From: Coraliomargarita_B sp036735565
GTDB taxonomy: Bacteria; Verrucomicrobiota; Verrucomicrobiia; Opitutales; Coraliomargaritaceae
DNA length: 16,406 bases
Assembly: GCA_036735565.1 (NCBI GenBank)
Contig: DAINOC010000061.1
Coordinates: forward strand, 1 to 16,406
Reading direction: 5' to 3'
This document shows positions 8,270 to 13,872 of the stretch, piece by piece. The notes beneath the pieces are model-generated. The model ran no database searches. It was not told where the DNA came from and worked only from the letters and a program-made list of their open reading frames with translations. Numbering within the stretch: the first letter of the stretch is position 1; the number at the start of each line of letters is the position of its first letter. The position numbers and the translations under genes are program-made.

Positions 8270-8644
8270 GCGGTGCAGTGAGGCAGGGCGCCGTTTCCAA
8301 CAAGCCGCTTGAAGTCATGAAGTGCGCGACCCCTTTTTAGATCAATTAACCGGTTCACCAGTTTTCAGTTCTCCGGGTTGTTTCGGGTTCGGAGGGCCGC
8401 GATTCTATGGTTGCGATGCATGAATGAGACTTCGGTCGATCCGCTCCGCGGCTTGTCGGAGACGGCGCCCTACCTTTGGAGGGCTTATTGCTCTTGCGTC
8501 GCCCAGATAGTGCGACGGCAGCGGACTGGATTTGTCCTACGGACTCTCATCCAAGTTGCGCTTATAGGCATCATCCGGAGGGCGCTTTATGCTTGCAGAA
8601 GTAAAAATAGGCGACTTCCTCCATGCCTTGATTAACGACACGCC
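8270..8644. other. Intergenic stretch, no gene recognised
   Basis: 375 bases between the cytochrome and the small membrane protein. It contains the family-C repeat at 8448-8476 and a short hairpin (GTCGC/GCGAC at 8498-8516). An open frame at 8378-8635 reads through the repeat and has no protein-like character. No convincing terminator or promoter was found. Confidence 0.6.
8448..8476. repeat. Dispersed 29-bp repeat, family C (copy 2)
   Basis: Same GCGGCTTGTCGGAGAC...CCCTACCTT element as at 7-35, with one substitution. It is flanked here by unrelated sequence, which helps define its borders. Confidence 0.75.
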
Positions 8645-8911
8645 ATGGGACTCGTAAATATTGGTTTTATCCTTCTCTGCGTAAAGCTGGGTTCCAGCGT
8701 CGTGCCCATCGTGCTCGGCATTTACCTGCTGGCCATGAGCGAAGAAACCCGACGGGAGCTGCGTGGTAAGTTGTGCCGGCAAATCTTCGGTGTCACCAAC
8801 GCGATCCCGTATAAGAATTTTAGTCGTAGTCAGAATGTGTTGGCTGTTTTTCTGATTCTCTTCGGTGTGGCGATGGGCTGGTTTCTCGTGTTGAGCCGCT
8901 ATTTCGCTTGA
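8645..8911 (+). CDS. Small two-helix membrane protein, unknown function
   Basis: An 88-residue protein with two hydrophobic helices: residues about 5-30 (IGFILLCVKLGSSVVPIVLGIYLLAM) described as ILLCVKLG and VVPIVLGIYLLAM, and 64-86 (VLAVFLILFGVAMGWFLVL). They are separated by a basic, polar loop (EETRRELRGK...YKNFSRSQ). The positive loop suggests it lies in the cytoplasm, with both termini outside. Not recognised as a named family. The ATG has no Shine-Dalgarno, but the hydrophobic pattern and base composition are protein-like and unlike the flanking repeats. It stands alone, with repeat blocks on both sides. Confidence 0.6.
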   Translation: MGLVNIGFILLCVKLGSSVVPIVLGIYLLAMSEETRRELRGKLCRQIFGVTNAIPYKNFSRSQNVLAVFLILFGVAMGWFLVLSRYFA

Positions 8912-8928
8912 GTTGGCTTGTGGTAGCC

Positions 8929-9158
8929 AGGGGTGGTTGGCGTGTCATACATGAAGGGGTAGCGGCCCGTGTCCTCACGGGCCAGGAATGGGTTGGCGTG
9001 TCAGGCATGGCGGCTTGTCGGAGACGGCACCCTACCTTGTTAAAAAGCGGTAGCGGACTGTGGCCCCCCGGGCTAGTGGTGAGTTGGCGTGTCAGGCATG
9101 GCCGCTGGGGATCCGTCTTCGCACAGGTTACGCCGTGACACGGCAGCGTCCGTGACCG
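8929..9158. repeat. Composite repeat block (families A, B and C)
   Basis: In order: a truncated A/B junction (8929-8950); a full A hairpin at 8964-8983 (GGCCCGTG-TCCT-CACGGGCC, eight perfect pairs); the start of B (TTGGCGTGTCAGGCATGG) running straight into C at 9010-9038; a decayed A (around 9052-9082); and a full B (9083-about 9158) containing GGGGATCCGTCTTCG and CGCCGTGACAC. B ends about six bases from the stop codon of the convergent glycosyltransferase gene. The block separates a plus-strand gene from a minus-strand gene, so it may act in transcript termination or stability (inference). Confidence 0.75.
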
Positions 9159-9163
9159 GGTCC

Positions 9164-10672
9164 TCAATACGTCGGGCGATACAGGTTCCGCGCTTTTTGT
9201 GCCCGGTAGCTGTCGACGGGCTTTGCTTCAGCTTTGAAGTGAATGGCTTCGCCGTTTAAAGTGTTCCAACGGATTGCAGCTTTCATCCATGCCTCGATCG
9301 CCAGATCCGCGATAACGGAAAACTGGCGTTCGGTCATGTGGTCTTTTTCGGCGTAAACGGTTAACCGCCCGGCGGCGGGAATGTTCCGCTCCTCACGCCA
9401 GAGGAGTGCCTTCTGATCATGCATCGTATTAGGGATGTAAAAATGGTGCGTCTCGCCTCGGATCTCGAGCTCAGCACGGCAAAACCCCATTTTCTTCAAG
9501 ACGAAGCGAAAGTCCGACCAGAGGTGTTCCGCCGTGTTCATGCGTTCCACTTCCGCAACCAGCCAGTTGGATAGGAGCAGGGCATTCCTGGTTTCTGTGC
9601 GCACCTGAAGGGACTCGTTCAGCCGGCGGCTCAAATCCTGAGGGGAGAGCTTTTGGCCCCGCATGGCAAACAGTAGAATCACAAAGGCCGCGCCGAGAAA
9701 GATCGGAAGGTAGCGCCCCTGTGCGGCAAAGGCCAACAGCCCAGCGATCAGCGCGATCAGGGAAATCCCATAGAGAAAGAGCACCGTCCGCTCCCGCGAC
9801 ATTCCGGCCGCAAGCAGTCGGTGGTGGATGTGGCCGCGGTCCGGGCGGAACAGGGGCAGCCCTTTCATTCCCCGGCGCATGATGGCAAAAGCCACATCGC
9901 AGATCGGTAGAGCCAATGCCAGGACCGGCGCTATGAGGGCTGCCAGAACAGATCCTTTTTCCGAATTCAGCAGCGAGATGGTCGCGATGACGTAGCCGAT
10001 CAGATAGGCTCCCGAGTCCCCCATGTAAACCTTGGCTGGCGGGTAGTTGTGAAAGAGGAAGCCAAGGATAGCACCCGACATGCCCAGCGCAAAGATCAGC
10101 GTGTAGACACTTCCCTCGGCATAGGCCAGATAGCCCAGCAGGCACATCAGCATCAGGCCGATGCCCCCGGCGAGCCCGTCCAGGCCGTCGATGAGGTTGA
10201 TCAGATTCATGATCGCCACGATCCAGAATACCGTGATTATGATGCTGAAGTGGCCGAACTCGACCACGGCTCCGGTGAAGGGAATCGCGACTTTTGAAAT
10301 CTCCAACCCCGCATTGTGGGCGAGCAGTGCGATGATGATCTGTGCCAGGAGCTTCACCTTCGCGCCCAGCGGGTGAATGTCATCGATGAAGCCCAAAAGA
10401 AAGGCCAGAACGCCACCCGCGAAAATGGCATAGTGCATCAGGGTTTTGTTGTCCCCTTCGTTTAGCATAAAAAAGCACAGCAGGTAGGTCGCGGTGAAGC
10501 CGACAATGATCCCCAGGCCACCAATGCGGGGAATCACCCCGGTGTGGGTGTGGTGGTGCTGCGGCTGGTTACGCGTTGCGGACTGACCGAGCCCGGCGGT
10601 TATCGCCAGCTGTATGGTCAGCCAGGAGCAAAAACAGCCCAGCAGAAGATAAAATAAGGCAATGGTCAGCAC
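9164..10672 (-). CDS. WecA/MraY-family polyprenyl-phosphate sugar-1-phosphate transferase
   Basis: A 502-residue integral membrane enzyme of glycosyltransferase family 4 type, which moves a HexNAc-1-phosphate from a UDP-sugar to undecaprenyl phosphate and starts a surface polysaccharide. Visible motifs: GFIDDIHPLG (Asp97-Asp98), NLIDGLDGLAGG (159-170), VYMGDSGAYLIGY (216-228) and the basic RPDRGHIHHRL (276-286) that helps choose the sugar. About eleven hydrophobic helices span residues 1-337. Residues about 345-502 form a soluble extension (helical, then ELEIRGETHHFYI), which plain WecA of about 350-370 residues lacks. HIHH points to WecA-type rather than MraY. The start is GTG at 10672; no better in-frame start was seen, and there is no clear Shine-Dalgarno. 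It is divergent from the GbsR-like regulator. Confidence 0.92.
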   Translation of the reverse strand: MLTIALFYLLLGCFCSWLTIQLAITAGLGQSATRNQPQHHHTHTGVIPRIGGLGIIVGFTATYLLCFFMLNEGDNKTLMHYAIFAGGVLAFLLGFIDDIHPLGAKVKLLAQIIIALLAHNAGLEISKVAIPFTGAVVEFGHFSIIITVFWIVAIMNLINLIDGLDGLAGGIGLMLMCLLGYLAYAEGSVYTLIFALGMSGAILGFLFHNYPPAKVYMGDSGAYLIGYVIATISLLNSEKGSVLAALIAPVLALALPICDVAFAIMRRGMKGLPLFRPDRGHIHHRLLAAGMSRERTVLFLYGISLIALIAGLLAFAAQGRYLPIFLGAAFVILLFAMRGQKLSPQDLSRRLNESLQVRTETRNALLLSNWLVAEVERMNTAEHLWSDFRFVLKKMGFCRAELEIRGETHHFYIPNTMHDQKALLWREERNIPAAGRLTVYAEKDHMTERQFSVIADLAIEAWMKAAIRWNTLNGEAIHFKAEAKPVDSYRAQKARNLYRPTY

Positions 10673-10751
10673 GGTTAAAAAAGTGTGAAGGAAAGGGTAG
10701 TCAGAAACGACAATAGACCCGAAGAGGCAACCTAATTCATGTGGCGGCGGC

Positions 10752-10893
10752 TTGGCGTGTCAGCCATGGCCTACCTGGTTGAAAGGGGTAGCGGCCCGTG
10801 TCCCCACGGGCCAGGGATTGGTAGGCGTGTCATGCATGGCCGCTGGGGATCCGTCTTCGCCCAGGCTACGCCGTGACACCGGCGCATTCGCTA
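10752..10893. repeat. Composite repeat block (partial B, A hairpin, full B)
   Basis: A truncated B (10752-10776) is followed by an A hairpin at 10793-10812 (GGCCCGTG-TCCC-CACGGGCC) and a full B (about 10820-10893) with GGGGATCCGTCTTCGCCCAGG. It sits in the 280-base gap between two divergent genes, upstream of both. It may therefore be carried in either 5' leader or separate the two promoters. Confidence 0.75.
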
Positions 10894-10900
10894 CATCCAT

Positions 10901-10924
10901 TTTGTTCAAAAAAACTTGAACAAA
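10901..10924 (+). promoter_or_regulatory. Candidate operator: perfect 9-bp inverted repeat
   Basis: TTTGTTCAA (10901-10909) and TTGAACAAA (10916-10924) are exact reverse complements around a 6-base A-rich spacer. The dyad lies 28 bases before the ATG of a GbsR/MarR-like regulator. Dimeric winged-helix regulators of this class commonly bind such dyads in their own promoters (family knowledge), so autoregulation is the simplest reading. It is not followed by a T-run and is not part of the neighbouring repeats. Confidence 0.5.
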
Positions 10925-10952
10925 GCGAAACGGGCTGCTTTGCTTTGTAAAT

Positions 10953-11498
10953 ATGAGCCCGCCCGCCGCCAGTTCAACGCTTACCTCCTGGGAGGTTGCC
11001 ATGATCGACAGCTTCGTGCGGGCGGCTTCTTTGATTGGCTTGCCGCGCTCGATTGGGGAGATCTATGGCTGTCTCTACTGCAGTCCGGAGCCGCTTTCCT
11101 TCGACGACATTGCCGAGCGCCTCGAGATTTCGCGGGGCTCCGTCTCCGGTGGGCTTAAGACCCTGCGTCAGTTGGGTGCCATCAAGATTCACTACGTTCC
11201 GGGCTCCCGCAAAGACTACTATGAGCCGGAGCTCTCCATGGAACGCCTCGTGCGCGGCTTTATTAAGGACCAGTTCACGCCGCACCTGGAGTCCAGCGCT
11301 GAGCGGCTCGATGCCGTGGAGGCCGAGCTGGCCAACGAGCCCGACCCCGCCCGCCGTGCCCACGGCCTACAGCGCCTCAACACCCTGCGCAGCTGGCGCC
11401 GCCGCGCGGAGCGCCTGCTGCCTCTGGCGCTCGCGGTGCTCGCCGGTGGCCGCGCCCTTCTTTCCCGCGACGATCCGGCACCCGCCGATATCGTCTGA
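10953..11498 (+). CDS. GbsR/MarR-like transcriptional regulator
   Basis: A 181-residue DNA-binding protein. The winged helix covers about residues 25-90: LIGLPRSIGEIYGCLYCSPEPLSFDDIAERLEISRGSVS is seen as LGLP-type helix 1 (IGLPRSIGEIYG), the turn PEPLSFDDIAERL, recognition helix ISRGSVSGGLKTLRQLG, and wing IHYVPGSRKDYYE. The C-terminal half (95-175) is helical, probably a dimerisation stalk with coiled-coil character. GbsR and OpcR in Bacillus control glycine betaine and choline uptake, but no such genes lie here, so the target is unknown. ATG 10953 keeps the Trp-Glu stretch before the first helix. ATG 11001 has a strong GGAGG five bases upstream and is a real alternative that would remove 16 residues. 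The upstream dyad suggests autoregulation. Confidence 0.85.
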   Translation: MSPPAASSTLTSWEVAMIDSFVRAASLIGLPRSIGEIYGCLYCSPEPLSFDDIAERLEISRGSVSGGLKTLRQLGAIKIHYVPGSRKDYYEPELSMERLVRGFIKDQFTPHLESSAERLDAVEAELANEPDPARRAHGLQRLNTLRSWRRRAERLLPLALAVLAGGRALLSRDDPAPADIV

Positions 11499-11732
11499 TC
11501 ATCAAACCGCAGTTGGCTGCCATTAGCCATCCGTCCTCAGTTATACGCTATTCCCCGCCAGATTGGTTTCGGAATCATCCGATCGACCAATGGCGGTAGC
11601 GTGGCGGCGTAGCCGCCTGTTCTTCCTCCTACGCTCGTTGAGCTACGGCGGACAAGTGGTTCGTGGTTCTTCCGCCGTCGCTCTGCGAGCTATGGCGGAC
11701 GGGTGGTTCCTTGTTGCCGCCAAAAGCGCCTT

Positions 11733-11880
11733 CCGGAAAAGTCGAATAGCCGAAACTGCAGGCTGAAAGGCAGAAAACGAATACCAGAAAACAAAGGCCA
11801 GTAGTCGTTGGGCAAAAACCGGAGGCCAGACGGCAAAGGGCCAACTAAAAACCGGAAAACCGACCACCGGAAACCCAAAG
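11733..11880. repeat. Low-complexity A-rich tract (AAAACCGG-type words)
   Basis: About 150 bases of degenerate, non-periodic words such as CAGAAAAC, AAAACCGG, GGCCAG and GAAACCC on the plus strand, with almost no T. The strand bias in base content is striking. Similar tracts with the same words and same strand bias lie at 15178-15256 and 15360-15400. Confidence 0.6.
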
Positions 11881-11955
11881 GGGTGACTAAAGCTTGATAA
11901 GGGCATCGAACCGGTGCCCCCCCCGAGAGCCGAAAAAAAACCAGGAACCAGGAAC

Positions 11956-11970
11956 AGCGCCACAGGCGCT
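11956..11970 (+). promoter_or_regulatory. Hairpin in the leader of the methyltransferase-like gene
   Basis: AGCGCC-ACA-GGCGCT is a perfect six-pair GC-rich hairpin ending six bases before ATG 11977, exactly where a ribosome binding site would be. It could limit translation initiation, or be another hairpin repeat abutting the gene. Confidence 0.35.
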
Positions 11971-11976
11971 AACCAA

Positions 11977-12549
11977 ATGAATCTCTCCCAGCGCATCGCC
12001 CACTACGAGGCCCATTCCGGTTTCCCCGGCACGCTTTTTGTCGGGGCCGACGGCCGTCTCTACGGCACCTGGGTGATGGGCAACAACTATCAGGTAAAGA
12101 CCGGCTACTACGGTGGCTACCCGCCGACTTATCTGCGGCGCATCCGGGCGCTCTTTCCGGATAAAAAAGCCCCCCTGCACCTCTTCAGTGGCCGGGTCGA
12201 TGCCAGCGACCTACCAGGCCCTAGCGTCGACAGCAACCCTGACCTCAAACCCGACTTCCTCGACGATGCCCACCGCCTCGAAAACGTTCCGGTCGAGGAC
12301 TTCGATCTCGTGCTCGCGGACCCGCCCTACAGCGTCGAAGACTGCGACCACTACCAGTGCACCATGGTCAAGCGCAATGTGGTGATGCGTGCCCTCGGAG
12401 CCCGCCTCCGCAAAGGGGTCCACGTCGTCTGGCTCGATCAGGTCCTCCCCATGTATCGCAAAGCTGATTTTGAAGTGCAGGGCTACATCGGCATGGTCAA
12501 GTCCACCAACCACCGGTTTCGGGTGATCACGATCTTTGAGAAACGCTAG
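11977..12549 (+). CDS. Small DPPY-type methyltransferase-like protein, solitary
   Basis: A 190-residue protein. FDLVLADPPYSVEDCDHY (109-126) carries DPPY, the catalytic motif IV of amino-methyltransferases acting on adenine or cytosine amino groups, and of some RNA and protein methyltransferases. Upstream, LHLFSGRVDAS...VDSNPDLKPDFLDDAHRL (67-100) fits a cofactor-binding motif I to III region, with VDSNPD in the acidic-loop position. Residues 134-190 contain the expected later strands (GVHVVWLDQVLPMY, VKSTNHRFRVITIFEK). There is no separate target-recognition domain, and no restriction enzyme is adjacent, so if it modifies DNA it is an orphan. RNA or another substrate cannot be excluded. The frame is open to 11914, but ATG 11977 excludes the repeat-derived upstream codons. 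No Shine-Dalgarno is seen. Confidence 0.7.
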   Translation: MNLSQRIAHYEAHSGFPGTLFVGADGRLYGTWVMGNNYQVKTGYYGGYPPTYLRRIRALFPDKKAPLHLFSGRVDASDLPGPSVDSNPDLKPDFLDDAHRLENVPVEDFDLVLADPPYSVEDCDHYQCTMVKRNVVMRALGARLRKGVHVVWLDQVLPMYRKADFEVQGYIGMVKSTNHRFRVITIFEKR

Positions 12550-12569
12550 CGCACTTGGGCGCTGTTGTT

Positions 12570-12632
12570 GGTTGTTGGTTGTTTGTTTTCTAGGCCTGCC
12601 TCCTGTTCCCCGCCCACAAACAACTAGCAACC
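12570..12632. repeat. Inverted repeat downstream of the methyltransferase-like gene
   Basis: GGTTGTTGGTTGTTTG (12570-12585) pairs with CAAACAACTAGCAACC (12617-12632) at 14 of 16 positions, around a 31-base loop. The arms are low-complexity. It starts 21 bases after the stop codon. The right arm is followed by AAAATCC and there is no T-run on the plus strand, so a classical intrinsic terminator is not supported, although transcript-end protection is possible. Confidence 0.5.
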
Positions 12633-12709
12633 AAAATCCTTTCGTCCTTCCGCTACAGGTAAGGAATACCACCCTTTAACTTTTATCAGTAAATCGAATC
12701 CAAGATCGG

Positions 12710-12926
12710 GTAGCGGCCCGTGTCCTCACCCTTCGGCTGGGCTCTGGGCCTTGAGCTTGCCGAAAGGCGGGCCAGGGATGGTTGGCGTGTCAGCCATGGC
12801 CGCTGGGGATCCGTCTTCGCCCAGGCTACGCCGTGACACCGCAGCGTCCGCTACCCGGGTGGAAGGGTAGCGGCCCGTGTCCTCACGGGCCAAGGCTGGG
12901 TTGGCGTGTAAGGCCTGGCCGCTACC
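12710..12926. repeat. Two composite A/B repeats, one split by a 39-bp palindrome
   Basis: First copy: A left arm GGCCCGTG (12715-12722), loop TCCT, then CAC. The right arm is broken by 39 bases (12730-12768) before GGGCC resumes. The inserted piece has its own inverted ends, CCTTCGGC and GCCGAAAGG. A full B follows (12781-12856), with internal pairs GTGTCA/TGACAC (12787-12792, 12834-12839) and CTGGG/CCCAG (12803-12807, 12820-12824). Second copy: an intact A hairpin (12872-12891), then a B lacking its middle (12900-12926), joined directly to GCTACC. Confidence 0.8.
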
Positions 12927-12928
12927 TT

Positions 12929-12958
12929 TTGCCAGAAAAAGTTAAACCTTGGTATAAC
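12929..12958 (+). promoter_or_regulatory. Candidate sigma70-type promoter
   Basis: TTGCCA (12929-12934) and TATAAC (12953-12958), each one base off consensus, are separated by 18 bases. This places a start near 12965, only about 14 bases before ATG 12979. The -35 begins immediately at the edge of a truncated B repeat. Such a short leader without Shine-Dalgarno suits the weak initiation signals in this window. Confidence 0.4.
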
Positions 12959-12978
12959 AACCAGAAACTAAAATAAAA

Positions 12979-13593
12979 ATGCTGATCCTCTCCCTGCATA
13001 CGATCCAACTGGACGCACCGCTCGACGCCAGTGGCGACTGCCTGGTCCTGACCGAGCTCATCCTGCCGCGCAATGCGATCCGCTCCAAGTCGGTGCTGAC
13101 ACCCGTCCCGCTCAGCAAGGGTCGTCGCTCCTTCGCCCGCGCACCCTTTTACGAGAAGGCGCTGCTCAAGGAAAAGGTCGAGAGCCGCTTCGGACTGAAA
13201 GTCAGCGTGACGCGCCCGCTTCCCTATCCGCAGTTTCAGGAGTTGGTGCGCCAGCTCCTCGCCACCGGAGTGGAATCCACCATGGATCTCGTTGCGCCGC
13301 TTTTGAAACGTCGCCCCCTGGTTGGGGATCTGATCGATGAAGTCACTGACTTCGTCGCAGACACCATCACGGATCGCAAACCGACCTTTATCGCAGTTGG
13401 TGGGATTGACCTCGACAGCGCGACCCTCGCCAGCGGCAACATCACGATACCGCTCAAGCTTACCGAAGCGATGCGATTGGCGGACCTCCCTCCCGGGCCC
13501 AAAAGCCGCGAAAAGCGCAAGTCCAGTGCCCAGCGTTACAACAAAGGCACCACTATCGGCGAGATCAGCCTCGATCTGTCGGTAGAGGCGTAG
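12979..13593 (+). CDS. Protein of unknown function
   Basis: A 204-residue protein not recognised as any named family. There is no signal peptide, no membrane helix and no clear catalytic motif. Residues 1-60 look beta-rich (LILSLHTIQLDAPL, CLVLTELILPRN). 60-130 are mainly helical and basic (FYEKALLKEKVESRFGLKV, LLKRRPLVGDLIDEVTDFV). 140-165 are beta again (FIAVGGIDLDSATLASGNITIPL). The end has a basic patch (PGPKSREKRKSSAQR) before a last strand (IGEISLDLSV). It is presumably cytoplasmic. Codon pattern and length support a real gene. It has its own candidate promoter and no operon partner. Confidence 0.7.
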   Translation: MLILSLHTIQLDAPLDASGDCLVLTELILPRNAIRSKSVLTPVPLSKGRRSFARAPFYEKALLKEKVESRFGLKVSVTRPLPYPQFQELVRQLLATGVESTMDLVAPLLKRRPLVGDLIDEVTDFVADTITDRKPTFIAVGGIDLDSATLASGNITIPLKLTEAMRLADLPPGPKSREKRKSSAQRYNKGTTIGEISLDLSVEA

Positions 13594-13625
13594 GTTCTTC
13601 GCGCCGGTGGCGCTATTCTTTCTTT

Positions 13626-13683
13626 TTCGCTCGTTGAGCTACCGACTTCGCTAAAGCTACGCCGGACAGGTCGGCAGACAAGT
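13626..13683 (+). repeat. Family E repeat, left copy of an inverted pair
   Basis: 58 bases starting TTCGCTCGTTGAGCT and ending GACAAGT. The reverse complement of 15402-15459 matches it with three mismatches, so the two copies face each other across the epimerase gene. A shorter form lacking the middle lies near 11628-11662, and a fragment in opposite orientation near 13787-13808. Confidence 0.8.
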
Positions 13684-13711
13684 AGTTGTTTAGTTTTCCA
13701 GTTGCCCTGCT

Positions 13712-13750
13712 GAGCGCAGCGAAGTCCCGATGCCGTCGGGATCCTCTGTT
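13712..13750. repeat. Short hairpin-containing repeat-like sequence
   Basis: GAGCGCAGCGAAGTCCCGA followed by TGCCG and TCGGGAT gives a TCCCGA/TCGGGA hairpin (about 13727-13743). It looks like the other dispersed elements, but no second full copy was found in the window. Confidence 0.35.
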
Positions 13751-13836
13751 CCCTGCGGCCATTCCCGCCTATACCTTCCGACCCTCGAAGCTCAACGAGC
13801 GAAGTAGGTTCCCACCTTTCAAAACACCAGCCACGC

Positions 13837-13867
13837 CCCTGGCTCGTGGGGACACGAGCCGCTACCT
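13837..13867 (-). repeat. Family A hairpin in reverse orientation, next to the epimerase start
   Basis: GGCTCGTG-GGGA-CACGAGCC (13841-13860) is a perfect eight-pair hairpin, followed by GCTACC. Read on the minus strand it is TAGCGGCTCGTG-TCCC-CACGAGCC, the A family with one C:G pair replaced by T:A in both arms. It ends five bases before ATG 13873, where a ribosome binding site would be expected. Confidence 0.75.
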
Positions 13868-13872
13868 AAGTT

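Larger units (their letters stand above)
11499..11976. other. Intergenic repeat region
   Basis: 478 bases without a gene. It holds a GC hairpin GGCGGC-GTA-GCCGCC (11603-11617, family F, also at 15071-15085); a short family-E element (about 11628-11662) with a second degenerate copy to about 11727; a long A-rich tract of AAAACCGG-type words (11733-11880); a C8 run (11917-11924); an A8 run; and AGGAACC words up to 11955. Open frames on either strand here follow the repeat words and look non-coding. Confidence 0.65.
12550..12978. other. Intergenic repeat region
   Basis: 429 bases without a gene. It contains an inverted repeat of GTTGTTGG-type words (12570-12632), two composite A/B repeats (12710-12856 and 12868-12926), and a promoter-like sequence before the next gene. 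The open frame at 12782-12976 is made almost wholly of repeat sequence and is not considered coding. Confidence 0.65.

Noticed and set aside
8378..8635. 85-codon plus-strand frame after the cytochrome
   Set aside because: It reads through the family C repeat, and the translation has no protein-like pattern.
11914..11976. Upstream extension of the methyltransferase-like frame
   Set aside because: The codons come from the poly-C, poly-A and AGGAACC tract; ATG 11977 is the first credible start.
12782..12976. 64-codon frame before the unknown gene
   Set aside because: Made of A/B repeat sequence that also occurs elsewhere in other frames.
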